From positions 39,295,140 to 39,359,139 of the forward strand of contig NC_081411.1 in the NCBI RefSeq assembly GCF_030272615.1: DNA of 64,000 nt. Direction: 5' to 3'. Made by a program: the position numbers and the translations under genes. This DNA comes from Cryptomeria japonica (Eukaryota > Streptophyta > Pinopsida > Cupressales > Cupressaceae). Under the pieces are notes generated by a model that saw only the letters and a list, made by a program, of their open reading frames with translations, was not told where the DNA came from and made no database searches. Below, piece after piece: positions 23,875 to 36,100 of this stretch (positions are counted from its first letter, which is position 1; each line of letters begins with the position of its first letter).

Positions 23875-26204
23875 TGGTGCAGGAGCACCTAGGCCTCATT
23901 TTTTCATCCAGGTTTGATAGCAAGTTGGTTTTTAGTAGTTTTAAATTGGAAAGTTGTCTAAGATATTTTTGAAGTTGACCTAGGTTGTTTGGATGAGTTT
24001 TGAACTCATTGTGTGGTCATGTTTCCTGTTTTCATCTTTTTGCTCAAGGTTGCCAGTTTGCAGTTGCCTGGCAAAATATTGTCAAAAGTGAGTTTTTAGT
24101 GTGTTTTTGTTGTGACAAGTTTTTAGACATGTTTGGTGTTTGGTGTTTAGGTATGAATAATGTTTTTTAGCTGATTTGTAGTTTTTGAGATCAACCTTGC
24201 ATCATCTAGGCACCAATAGTTGTCATTTTAGACATGAAAGTGTCAACTTTGTGTGCTCTTGGACATGTACCTGTCTTTACAGGAGGATAACTAATATGTG
24301 GAGGTATTTATTCTCTTGTTTGAACCATTGTAAGGGTTGATCATTCAAAGTTATGAGGCATTTTGCAAAGTTGCACTAGTTCTTACCTTGTTTTCCCTAT
24401 GTTTTGACTCCATTTGAGCAGCAGTCCGTACACCTGTTGTACGTGGCCATACTGCTTTTTCATTTTTTAGTACTCTCATGTTTCCTGAAGCTTTTCACTT
24501 TGGTGGCATTTAATTTCATCAAGTTTTGAGTTTTGTGCAAAAATATCTGGTTTCGACAGTTTCACTGCCTTGTCTAGGAAATTGGCAAGGATGCTTGACC
24601 AACTTGGCTTCTTGAGGCCCTAAATGCTCATGGCATCCCAAGAACCAGTTGGTCAACTTGTAAGATATGTACATACTTGTTTTGATTTCAAAAGTGCAGG
24701 TGTAAGGAGTTTTGTGGCCATGAAGCCCTAGGCAAGTGTGCCATTTGGCTAGGGTCTTTGAAGAAGTTTGATGCTTTGCTCTTCTATAGAAAATGCATTA
24801 ATCAGATGGACAAACTTGTCTTGTTGTCCAAGATTGTAGATGAAAGCTAAGATACTTTTTAAGCCGAGAAGGAAGGTTGCATTTTCTGTTTGTGTAAATT
24901 GTAACAAAAATAGTGAGTCACTATTTTGGAGTTTGTATCCACTCAATTGCTTGCTCTCCACCATATATTGGTGTGTGTAAAGCCTGGTTTCTTCTCAATT
25001 TGTTTGTAAAAAAGGACAAGGATTGGTGTTAGACCCTACCAATGGGTTTTGTGTTTGCCAAGATCAAGCAATGATCTCTTTAGGCAAAGTTGTAATGCCC
25101 AACAGGCTGTCACAGACATTTATGACTGATTTTAGCATTTTAAATGAAGTTGTTATTGCATTCTTCCTCTTCCAAATAGCAGGTATGAAGGACTACAAAC
25201 AATCTAGGACAGAGCAATGATAGAAAGGCACCAGTCAGACCTTTGCAAAGGTGTTTTGACAGTGGTAAAGTGCAGGTCAAAGTGTGAAAAAATAGTGAAA
25301 GGGCAAAGTGCAGTGATATTTAGATTTGACAGTGAATGAAACAATGTTTGTAAATTGTTTAATGTTTTTGTACAGGGCTAATGATGGTTCTCTTTTGTCT
25401 CTAGCAACCGACATGTTTACATGATTGAATGTAATTTGTATTTAAGCAAAGATGTGTTTGTAGAAAGCAAGAATGGAAAAGCTGTCAATTGTTGCACTTT
25501 CCTTATGTGCATTTTGTGAAATCTTGTTCTTTAGCCTTTGAAGGTGTCAATCTGCTTTATTATGGCCTAATTGGTATGTGACATGGTAGGACTAAGGTTT
25601 CCTGACTCACCTTTGAAGGTTTCTTTCCTATAGTTGATTTTTCCATTAAAACCCTTGCAAACCCTCCTTTTGCACCCATTTTTTGGGACAGTCACAGAGA
25701 AGGCCTAAGGGACCCTGAGACTTAGAAAATCTTCAAGAACTCCCAAAAGGGTGTCCGAATATCAACTTCTTTTTGTCTGGAAGTCCATTGCTGGAGCAGG
25801 GTGAGCACAAAACCCTAAAAGGAGGATGAATTCCTAGTAGCCTGTTGTAGGCCTAAAACTTGGATTTTGTCAAATCGGGTAAGACAAAGAAGGTTGTAAA
25901 GAAAAAAACCCAACAAATCAAGTTGAAATAAGTGAACCTTGCATGAATCCAACACATTTGGTGAGTTTGACTCCATAAGTCGGTTTTGTAGCATTTGTGA
26001 AGGAATACTAAAATAATGGAGTTGAAGCCCTTGAGCAACTAGGAAGTGTTTGGACTTAGGGAGGTGGAACAAGGAGAGTTGTTAGGTTGGTTATAAACCT
26101 CTTACACTCTGATTTTGGTGACTACACTTTGAAAACAGCAAGGACGTATCACTTAGTAACCATACAAGCAACTTAGGCAACCCACTTGCACCACCTCCCT
26201 ATCA
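23875..26204 (+). repeat. LTR1 of array A, 2330 bp
   Basis: Begins TGGTGCAGGAGCACC and ends CCTCCCTATCA. Limits were set by comparing all three LTR copies and confirmed by the CTTAC duplication on its left and the primer site 3 bp to its right. It is the most divergent of the three, for example ACACCTGTTGTAC where LTR2 and LTR3 have ACACTTATTGTAC. Confidence 0.9.
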
Positions 26205-26207
26205 TAG

Positions 26208-26220
26208 TGGTATCAGAGCA
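26208..26220 (+). other. Primer binding site, initiator Met tRNA (A1)
   Basis: TGGTATCAGAGCA, complementary to the 3' end of plant initiator Met tRNA, lies 3 bp after LTR1. This is the minus-strand primer site used by most plant chromoviruses. Confidence 0.9.
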
Positions 26221-26256
26221 CAGTTACACTTGGGAAGAAGTAGCAATTTGGCAACC

Positions 26257-27828
26257 ATGGTGACAAATGCAGAATTAGCAAAGAAAGTGGAAGACCAGGA
26301 AGAAGAAAATAGGTTACTTAGAGTGAAGCTAGACCTCCTAGAGCAGAAGTTGAGTGAAGTAGAAATGAAGGCAGATGAAGCTACCAATAAGATAGAGGGA
26401 ACATAAGGTAGGGGTAAGCCATTAGCTATACAGGATGAAACACCTATACCAGACTCTGTGATAGAGAATGAACCCTTTTTGAAAGCCTTGAAGGCTATGA
26501 GTGGGAGAACACTAGAAGGAGTCCCACTATTCAGTGGTAAAATGGACCCAGAAGTAGTCATGGAGTGGATTGAGGGTCTTGAGAACCATTTTGAATGTGA
26601 TGGTGTGATAGAGACCCAGAAAGTGAAGGTGGCTAAGTCCAGGTTGAGAGGAGCTGCCTTAACATGGTGGAAGTTCATTCAGGATGAACGTGAGAAAGAG
26701 GGCAAAAAGCCCATAGCAACTTGGAAGGGAATGTTGTCCAAGATCAGAGAGACTTGCAGTCCAGAGGACTATGAAATACAACTTCATAGGAAAAGGCAAA
26801 ACCTTAGGCAAAAAGAGTTAGATGTCAATACCTACACCAAGGAGTTTCAGAAGTTATGCCTTAGGTCAAAGATCCAAGAGGATGAAAATGTCAAGGTTGC
26901 TAGGTATCTCAATGGCTTGAGATGGAACATACAGGAAGAGTTAAGTTTGTTGTGCCCTACAACAGTCCAGAAGTGCTATCAACTTGCACTCAAGGTAGAG
27001 GAAAGGAGTAGCAAGAACCAAGAGCAACATAACAAAGGTAGAGGAAGAGGCAGAGATGGCAGTGGCCATCAAGGAGGTTTTGGGGGAAGACACATAGATC
27101 AAAGGTCCCAGGGAGAATCTAAGCTTATAGAGAAAAGCAAGGATTCATAGAGCAAGCCCAACTATAGGGGTAGGGGATCAAGCAACCCAGGAAGGGGTAG
27201 ATCTAGTGGCCCGGGTAGAGGGTCTTACTTCTCCACAATGAAATGCTATAACTATCAGAAATTGGGTCATCCTACTTATAGGTGTCCAGAAAAGCCTAGT
27301 TCTTCCCATGGAGGTGAAAAGAGAGTGAACTATGTTCAGGAGGAAGGAAGTAGTACAAGAACTCCAGTAATGCACCTAGCACCCGAAGATGGTGAAAGTC
27401 TAATGATGAGGAAAGTATTGATGCAAGAACCTAACAAGAGTGAAGTGTCTCAGAGAAGAGCATTGCTTAGGATAAAGTGCCTAATCTTGGGCAAGTTATG
27501 TAAGGCTGTTATAGATTCAGGTTCCACAGATAACATTATCTCAGAGGAGTCAGTTAGCAAATCAAACCTACCTAGAATGAAGCACAGTGAACCCTACAAG
27601 GTAACCTGGTTAAACAAGAGGCAACATGTCCTAGTTAATGAACAAGCATGGGTAGACTTCAACATAGGTGAATACAAGGATAGGATACTATGTGACATCC
27701 TTCCTATGGATGCTTGCCATCTACTATTGGGTAGACCTTGGCAATTTGACAGAAGGGCACACCATGATGGTGAAAAAAACACATACCTTTCAAAAGAATG
27801 GCATTGTCTACAAAGTTCAGCCCCTTAG
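26257..27828 (+). pseudogene. A1 gag and protease (broken)
   Basis: From ATG 26257 one frame carries a coiled-coil N-terminus (KKVEDQEEENRLLRVKLDLL) and the retrotransposon gag domain (FSGKMDPEVVMEWIEGLENH through ALKVEERS). An Arg/Gly-rich stretch follows, then a zinc knuckle that reads CYNYQKLGHPTYRC, and finally a protease with VIDSGSTDNIISEE and LLLGRPWQFDRR. Gag packages the element RNA and the Asp protease matures the polyprotein. Two stops interrupt it: TAA 26404 (GAA in A2) and TAG 27148 (also in A2). The second knuckle Cys is Tyr in both copies. At the seven-A run 27773-27779 the frame must move by +1 to reach the RT frame, again as in A2. Confidence 0.9.
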
Positions 27829-29958
27829 TGAAGAGACAGAGAACAACAAACCACAGGCACCTAAAGTGTTATTAGTCAATGAAAAAGAGTTCATCCAAAC
27901 CATGAAAGAGGGAGACGGGTTTGGTTATGCACTTGTAGTGAAACCTAAGGAGGAGAAGAAAGAAAAGAAAGTTGAGATCCCACAAGAAGTGCAACAAATT
28001 CTTGATAACTTTAAGGGCATCATATGTGATGGACAACCAGCAACATTACCCCCTCCTAGAGCCATTAGTCATCAAATTGACTTTATACCAGGAGCTTCTT
28101 TGCCAAACAAAGCAGCATATAAGATGACTCCTGAACAGAACAAAGAGGTAGCTAGATAGATTCAAGAGTTATTGGATCAAGGATTAATAAGAAAGAGTAT
28201 AAGTCCTTCTGTCGTACCCACTGTGTTAGTACCTAAGAAAGGGGGCACATGGAGACTATGTACAGACTCTAGAGCCATTAACAAAATCACAATAAGGTAC
28301 AGATTCCCTATTCCCAGGATAGAAGATTTGATGGATTGTTTAGGGGGTGCAAGGTATTTCACAAAAATATACTTAAAGAGTGGTTACCATCAGATAAGAA
28401 TAAAAGAGAGTGATGAGTGGAAAACTGCTTTCAAAACAAATGAGGGTCTTTATGAATGGTTGGTTATGCCTTTTGGACTCTCTAATGTTCCCAGTACCTT
28501 TATGAGGTTAATGAATGAAGTATTGCAGGATTTTCTCAGTAAGTTTGTGGTAGTCTACTTAGATGATATTCTCATTTTTAGTAAGACTAAAGAGGAGCAT
28601 TTGAAACACTTAGCTATTGTCTTGCAAAGATTATCTGATGAGTAGTTAACCATAAATCTTAAGAAATGTGATTTTCTGCAGCAAGAGCTAGTCTATCTTG
28701 GTTTTGTTGTGTCCAGTGGAGATCTTAAGATGGATCAATCTTAAGTTGCAGCCATAACAAGTTGGCCAACCCCACAATCAGCCAGTGAAGTTAGGAGTTT
28801 TCATGGTCTAGCCCAGTTTTACAGAAAGTTTATCAGAGGGTTCAGTGAGATTTGTGCATCCATGTTAGATACAATAAAGGGTGGTCATAAGGTCAAGTTT
28901 CAATGGACAGAAGCATCCAATAAGGGGTTTGAGTTAGTCAAAACTAGAGTTGCTACACAGCCAGTGTTAATCCTTCCTAGCTTTGATAGGATCTTTACTA
29001 TAGAATGTGATGCCAGTCATCTTGCAGTAGGTGCAGTGTTGAGTCAGGATAACAGACCAGTTGCTTTCTCTAATGAAAAATTGAATGATGCAAAGAAAAA
29101 GTATTCATCTTATGATTTAGAGTTATATGCATTGGTGCAGGCACTCAGGAAGCGGAGGCATTACTCGCTTCCTAAAGAGTTTTTTGTGTATACAGACAAC
29201 TAGGCAGTCAGTTTCTTGAATTCTCAAGATCAACTCAACCATAGGCATGTGAAATGGGTAGAATACCTACAAGCATATACCTTTACTCTTAAGCACAAGA
29301 AAGGCCAATATAACAAAGTAGCTGATGCTTTAAGTAGGAGATTGTTGACTATTCAGAAGATCCAAGTTAAGAGTATTGGTATTGATTACTTTCAAGATTT
29401 GTATCCTAATGATGATGATTTTGCTACTGCTTATAAAGTTTGTCTTGCTTTTGAGAATCATTTCCATAGTGAGTATGTTGACTATACGTTGCAGAATGGT
29501 TTGTTATTTAAGGGAGGACAACTATGTGTTCCTAAAGGTTCCATGAGAGAGAACCTTTTCCAAGAGAAACACAACGGGTGTTTGAGTGGCCATTTTGGTC
29601 TCAATAAGACCTTAGAGTTGGTTCAACGCTTCTATTATTGGCCTAGGATGCAGAGAGATGTCAGAAGGTATGTTGAATAGTGCATGGTATGTCAGAAGGC
29701 CAAAGGTAATAGCACTAATGCTAGTTTATATCAGCCACTTCCCATTCCTTCTAGGCCATGGGAGTGCATTAGTATGGATTTTGTTGTAGGTTTACCAAAG
29801 ACAAAAGCAGGGTATGACAGTATCTTTGTGGTTGTTGACAGATTTAGTAAAATGGCTCACTTTATACCTTGCAAAACTACTAATGATGCTAGCCATATTG
29901 CTTTCCTCTTCTTTAAAGAAGTTTTCAGAATACATGGTTTGCCATCTAGCATTGTATC
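27800..29958 (+). pseudogene. A1 pol, part before element B (RT, RNase H, integrase start)
   Basis: Frame after the A-run. Reverse transcriptase spans about 28030-28640 with the active site [11 protein letters not shown]. RNase H runs about 28900-29210 ([19 protein letters not shown]). The integrase zinc region is near 29560-29720 (HNGCLSGHFGL, CMVCQKA), and the first catalytic Asp is in [10 protein letters not shown] is inserted just before the second catalytic Asp. Stops private to this copy are TAG 28157, TAG 28643, TAA 28742, TAG 29201 and TAG 29678. At all four TAG sites the A2 copy has CAG (Gln). The RT domain also has Lys-Ile-Tyr where A2 has KID near 28370, losing the first RT Asp. 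Confidence 0.9.
29954..29958. other. Target-site duplication GTATC, left copy (element B)
   Basis: GTATC here and at 44576-44580 bracket element B. A2 carries a single GTATC at the same place (51577-51581), showing the empty site. Confidence 0.95.
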
Positions 29959-30725
29959 TGTAGACACCCGAAATTGTCATGTCTAATTAAATAAATATTT
30001 TATTTATTTAATTATCTAAGCTTAATTCTTCTATTAATTAAATAAATCTTTATTTATTTAATTAATTCATTTATCCTCTTCTAGCCTTATTTCTCATTTA
30101 AATAAATACATTTATTTATTTAAATTATCCCTTTCCTAAATTAAATAAATATTTTATTTATTTAATTGTCCTACTTCTTCTATTAATTAAATAAATCTTT
30201 ATTTATTTAATTAATTCATTATCTTTTTCTACACATGACACATGTCATTCATCTCTTATTTCCTACACTACCTACCCCTTTCATTATTTTGGTATTTCTT
30301 ATACCTACCCTCTAATCCTAGCCGACCTCCTTTTTACACCTCTCAATCTTAACCCTCCATTTTCTATTGTGTCTTCTATTTAAGGAGATGCTTTCTTCAT
30401 TACCAAACCCTAACTACTGGATCAATTGACTACACTACAATTCTACTTGCAACCACATTCCGTTCTTTGTTGAGCTCTTGTGCATACAAAAATCTGAGAG
30501 CAAGCATATCAAACAAGATTAATGGAGATAGGAAGAATGGAGATCAAAACCCTAGTGGACATGTGATGGTATAATCTTTGTAATTTTTGAGTTATTTGCA
30601 TTGTCTTAGGTTATCTTCATATGTTATGGTGGATCTTTGTTCATTGTTAGGCTAGGGTTTGGTGGTTGAATCCATTTTAGTCTTTCAATATTGTTGTTTA
30701 TTGCTATCCATTTTCACCATATACA
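29959..30725 (+). repeat. 5' LTR of element B, 767 bp
   Basis: TGTA..TACA ends. The first 260 bp hold five AT palindromes of the form TTAAATAAAT-(2-5 nt)-ATTTATTTAA. A TATA-like CTATTTAAGG lies near 30377, a plausible promoter. The right LTR (43809-44575) is the same length and nearly identical. Confidence 0.95.
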
Positions 30726-30728
30726 TTT

Positions 30729-30745
30729 TGGCACGCCCGGTGGGA
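30729..30745 (+). other. Primer binding site of element B
   Basis: TGGCACGCCCGGTGGGA lies 3 bp after the 5' LTR. The TGG start and GC-rich body fit a tRNA 3' end complement as in other Tat elements, but I cannot name the tRNA with certainty. Confidence 0.6.
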
Positions 30746-30880
30746 TGCTTGTCCCTTTGCATTTAACATTTTTGTTGCAAATTTTGCATTTTTGAAGTTG
30801 CAGATCGGACGATTTCGACGACATTTTAGGTTTTTTTTCGCGTTTGCGAGTGTTCGGATCGCGTTTTTGTATTTCAGAGG

Positions 30881-31095
30881 CGTCTGTGATATCTTGGATC
30901 ACGTCTGTGTTTCTGTCATTTTATATTTTTGCAGGTTTCCGAAAGTCGCGTCTGTGATCCCGAATCGCGTCTGTGAACCCTCTGATCGCGTCTGCAGAAT
31001 ATAGAGGCGTCTGTGTTATTAAATCGCGTCTGCGAATCACAGAACCGCGTCTGTGTCGGACAGACGCGTCTGTGTCTGGTATAACAGCATCTGTG
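30881..31095 (+). repeat. CGTCTGTG mini-hairpin array 1
   Basis: About ten copies of CGTCTGTG or one-base variants start at 30881, 30902, 30949, 30968, 30988, 31008, 31027, 31048, 31067 and 31088, mostly 19-21 bp apart. Many are followed after a few bases by ACAGA, able to pair with TCTGT. One spot (31060-31073) is the palindrome ACAGACGCGTCTGT. Confidence 0.85.
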
Positions 31096-32318
31096 CATTC
31101 TGTTTTGCAAATTTTTTTTAAGTTTTTCGATTCGGCTTTTTGGATTTTGTACTTAGGGTTTCAGATTTGGTTTATTTTTGGCTAACCTTTGCAGATCTAG
31201 CTAACCTGGTTTGTGCAGCTTGCTTTGGAGGCAAATACGTTTTTGTTGAAGGCCCCTTTTCACAAAGTCTTTTTGGGTTTTCTTAAAATTTACCTAACTT
31301 GTGTGCTTGCAGGAAGGGGTTATCATTTGAAACAACCCAAACTACTAACAATTTTGTTGCAGGGCCTTAGCTAGGGTTTTGTAATTTTATTTGTGTGCCT
31401 TGTCTTCATAGCTTAGCAAACACTTCAATTGGTGCACTAAAATTGAATCATTGTCTTTTGTGTTTTGAGCAATAGGCTCTTTTTGTTTACTCTTTAGAGG
31501 GCCTGTCTTCCCGTGTGGTCATTAGGACTACTAGTGAGAAGAGAACGACCCAAGTGGTAGCAAAAGAAAAGCCATCTTCTTCCAAGCCACTATAATCAAA
31601 TGTATTCATGGTGAAAACTATGAATAACGTGTGCTGATTAGTTCATACCGACACTATGTCTCCCCATAAACCCGTTTGATCAAATTTATTTGATCATTTG
31701 TAGGGCGTAACCCCTACCAGCTGGGAGCCTTCTGTATTTACAGAGCTGAAAGTGCCGCATGTATGGCCACACGAGCGGATGCCCTTACTAGCACCTCATT
31801 GTTTTAGATGCCCAAATCCTTCTAGTTGTTGAGGCAGGAGGTCGGACCTCTGGTAGCGGCCCACACACATACGGTTCTTAGTAGAGATACAAAGTTCGCC
31901 ATGGGGAGTTTTCATGGGGACTGATGCTTGGCTGACCCGAGAAGTGAGTGCCGAGGGTGGAGCTAGTGAGGTCAAGCATCTAAGTATCCGCTCTGAATAG
32001 CGTAGCCTCGGGGGTAAAACCCCATGTGGGATCAACAATTATTGTCCTGGCCAGCCATAAGAATTGTGCTTGACTTATGATAAACATTCAAACAATCAAG
32101 ACAAAACAGCAAAACATTGTGTCTTTTGTGTCTTCAAGCGTATGCAAAAAAACTTTTTTTTTACATCAAACAACACACTTTTTGGAGTCTAAACAGTCTG
32201 CAAACATTGGGTCATCAACACTGTGTCCTCTTGTCACGAAAAACAGTCGAAAAATCAGATTTGGTCACAGCAAAACAAATTCACAGATAGAAAAGATTGC
32301 ACTAAGGTTACAGAAACG

Positions 32319-32592
32319 CGTCTGTGTCTGTTAAAACCGCGTCTGTGTCTGATAAACGCGTCTGTGAAGTACAGAATAGCGTCTGTGTTTTTATCAGCGT
32401 CTGTGTCGAACAGAGACACGTCTGTGTCTGGAAATAACGTCTGTGAAGTATACAGGCGCGTCTGTGTCCACAATTGCAAAAACTGTTAGTCTTAGCAAAC
32501 ATCAACAGGAAATCTCAGAATCACGTTTGTGTCAAACAGAATAGCGTCTGTGTCTTCAAACCGCGTCTGTGAAGTATACAGAGGCGTCTGTG
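32319..32592 (+). repeat. CGTCTGTG mini-hairpin array 2
   Basis: Twelve copies start at 32319, 32340, 32359, 32380, 32398, 32419, 32438, 32459, 32524, 32545, 32564 and 32585. Spacing runs 21, 19, 21, 18, 21, 19, 21, then a 65-bp gap, then 21, 19, 21. The unit is CGCGTCTGTG, 4-6 bases, then (A)CAGA; the last part can pair with TCTG. A 30-A tract follows. Confidence 0.85.
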
Positions 32593-32601
32593 TCAGGATT
32601 T

Positions 32602-32636
<35 letters not shown>

Positions 32637-33110
32637 AGCAGTCAAGCAAACAAAGAAATCAGTTTCGGCACACTTGAGCTTCCTAGGTTGTCTCTTCAGG
32701 TTTCATCTAGCATTTAGCCTGTTCTAAGGTCTTACACAGTCCATCATTGCTTCATACTTCATTTTTACATTCATACTTGTCTAAACTTGAGTCAAAAGGT
32801 CACTTGCTTGTCCTCACTATACTTTGTCAACACACTACATACTACAACACTTTGCTAAGTGGTCCCTCATCAAGGTTTCTTACCTTTGGGTCTCATTTGG
32901 TCTTACTTAGAGTCAAGGTCAGCTTACCTCATCAAGAGAAACTATCCTCTCTTTGGAAGTCACACCTACTCTACAACATACATACTTGGTCTTACACTTT
33001 GGACATTGCAAGTAAACTTCAGATTCATTTACACTCCATACAACTCTTGGTCTTACATACTCTTGTCATTTTCGTCTAAGTCTCTCACATATTGGTCCAA
33101 CACCTAGTTC

Positions 33111-36100
33111 ATGGTTGAAACCCGTCTTCAAAAATCTAGGAGAAAAGCTAAGGAAGCTCAAGGGTCCGTAAACATGAGTTCTTATGAGTATGACAATGAC
33201 GTCTTCTACAATCCTGAGCACACTACATTACCAGACATGAATGTTTATAGACACAATCCAAATGTGGAAAGCGCAAACGCTATACACAACGCTACACACA
33301 ATGATAATGTGGACAATTCTTCAATACTATCAGTAGACATACAAGAGTCTATAATGGATCCTCAATTCAATAGATTGGTTGAAGAGATAATGAGGAGAGA
33401 TCGTCAATACTTTCTAAACATGATGGCACAAAGTGGAGCTAAAATACCACATGATTTTGACTTATCTCAACTTATGGAAAGTAGACCTTCACAACAAACT
33501 CAACCTAATAGTGGAGGACCCAATAATATGATGCCGGAGTCACCATCAGTTTTGCTTCAGAAACCAGCAATCCCACATACACAAGCTCAAATGCATGATA
33601 CTTACACTCAAAGACCATCATGGAGGCCTTATGTTCAAACACATGCTCAAGATATGGGTCAACCAAGACAAATGGATAATCAAGGACTTCCTCACAATTT
33701 TGACACAAGAAGACCTCATGCCAAAATTGGGGGCAACATAATGGAAAATGAAAGGCCCATTGAATATGGTTTATATACACAAAACAGATATGGGGTCCCT
33801 CAACAAGAAGTTATGCCAAGTGCTCCATACATGTCGCAACAATATAGACCTCCATATGGACATGTCTACGATCAGTATCATCCATATATGCAACAAGCTC
33901 CTCCTCAAATGGGTGTTTCAAACATGGGATATGCTACAAGAAATCCATCTCCTCCCAAAAATAATTTGGAGCAACAAATTAGAGATCTACAAAAGAAAGT
34001 GGAAGACATGGGCACATCAAAACCCACATATACTATGAGAGATATATGCCCTTATCCCTTTGATAAGAGCATTCCAATGCCTCCGTTTCCTCCGCACTTT
34101 GCAACACCGAAATTTGACAAATATAGAGGGAGAGGAGATCCCAAGGCACACATAAGACAATTCTTCACAGCTTGCATTGAGGTAGCGGCAGAAGAAACAT
34201 ACTTAATGAGGTTGTTCCCACAGAGCTTAGGAGATCAAGCAATGGAATGGTTTTCTCAATTACCTCCTGGTATTAAGTCATGGGGCGACTTGGCAGAGGC
34301 ATTCATTCAGCATTTTTCTTACAACATTGAAACAGATGTCTCAGTTACTACCTTGTGCAATACGAAACAAAAAGAAGGAGAATCTTTTGCGTCATTTTTA
34401 CAAAGATGGAGAAACTTAGCTAGCAGATGCTCTTGTGAAATCCCGCAAAAACAAATGGTGGAAATGTTCACACAAAATGTTAACAAGGCTATTGGTTATG
34501 ATCTCAGAAAAGCTTGTTTGTCTACATTCAAGGATGTCATTGAAAAGGGCCTAGCAACAGAAAAGGTCTTGATTGAACAAGGAGTTATCAAACTATTCAA
34601 AGAAAACAAAGAGGACTTTAAAGGAAAGGACAAACCAAAGTTTTGGAACAAGAACAAGAACACAGTTAATGATGGTGTTGTTGATGCCAACACAGTGAGA
34701 CCAAAGTTCATCTTTTCTGGATCAAATTCTACCAACAATCAAGTGAACAATCAAACGACTGCTAAACCACGAAGGAAGTACACTCCATTGGGAGAACCAC
34801 TTGAATCAGTATTCAAGAAGCTTGTAGCAAACAAAGTGATCACGGTCCCAGATTTTCCTCCATATGAACCAAAGGTAAAACCGAATTGGTGGAATGATGA
34901 TGAATATTGTGAATTTCATAAGAGCAAGGGTCACAAGACAAGTAATTGCCATCGATTGAAAAACATTGTACAAGATCTCATTGACAGAGGAGATATTGAG
35001 ATTGAGGGACATTCATCTAACCAAGAGCATGAGGTGTTTAAGGAACCATTCCCGAAACAAGACAAGGGAAAAGGCAAAGTCACAGATGATCAAGCCAATT
35101 ACACCAGAACATCTTACAATTATGATTCCACTATTAATCACATCTCAATGGACAATCATATTTCTACCATTACTATCAAAAATAAAAATCCTGAGAATCC
35201 TCCTCAGCGACCTAAAATTGTCCTAAAAGGTGTGGGATCTTCGTCCACATCTACCTCTGAATGTCATGTTACAACCCGTCGAGGTAAAATCACATTGCCA
35301 GGAACCTCTTCTAAGAATACCAATCTTCCGTCAACTAAGCCTGAGTACGATCTTGTAGAGCAATTAGGGAAAACACCCGCACTCATCTCTATTCTTGAGC
35401 TCTTACATATATCTCCTGCACATAAAGCTGTCCTTGACAAAACCTTGAGAGATACTGCTGTCCCTACTGATCTGAACGTGGATCAGTTTCAAGCCATGGT
35501 GGGATACTTATCCGTTCCACACTCCCTCACATTCACAGAAGCCGATGACGCCTCCATAAGTCAGCCTCATAATGCACCTCTACATATTGAAGCCTTCATA
35601 CATAAACACCGAATAAAACGAGTCCTGATAGATGGAGGAGCAGGTCTTAATATTTGTACATTGAGCACCATCAGACAATTGGGATATTCTGACAAAGCTG
35701 TGAATGCTACAAACCAAATCACTATTAAGGCTTATGATGATGAAGAGCGTTCGTCCAAGGGCACAGTCATCTTACCACTAAGAATAGGGCCAGTCACAAA
35801 GGACGTGATTTGTCAAGTCCTGGATCTAGACCTCACGTATAACATATTGCTAGGACGTCCGTGGATTCATGAAATGAGGGCAGTCCCATCAACGTACCAT
35901 CAGTGCATAAAATTTCCTCATAATGGAGTCGAGGTAATGGTCAATGGTGATCCAAATCCATTCATATATTGCAATAACTTGAGATCACATACTGAGATTA
36001 TCATTCCCAGCAATCGTGAGGCTACTCCTTCTTCAACATATATTGATCCTGAGTCATTAAAGCCCTCGACATCCAAACAAGGTGAACTTAGAGCCAAGTT

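Larger units (their letters stand above)
30746..33110 (+). other. Leader of element B
   Basis: Untranslated region of about 2.4 kb between primer site and gag. It contains two arrays of CGTCTGTG mini-hairpins (30881-31095 and 32319-32592), a more GC-rich segment about 31490-32060 that may be structured RNA, and a 30-A tract at 32603-32632. Short open stretches across the arrays exist only because the repeat lacks stop codons in some frames. Confidence 0.7.

Noticed and set aside
26208-26220. tRNA gene
   Set aside because: Only the 3'-end complement of initiator Met tRNA is present, that is, a primer binding site.
27771-27780. -1 programmed frameshift at A AAA AAC in array A
   Set aside because: The heptamer is in the right phase, but the RT frame is reached by +1, not -1, movement.
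32077-32505. Overlapping open frames on both strands across the CGTCTGTG array
   Set aside because: They are open only because the repeat lacks stop codons; no protein-like composition beyond the repeat.
30881-32592. CRISPR-like array
   Set aside because: Units are only about 8-10 conserved bases every 19-21 bp without constant-length unique spacers, and they lie in a plant retroelement leader.
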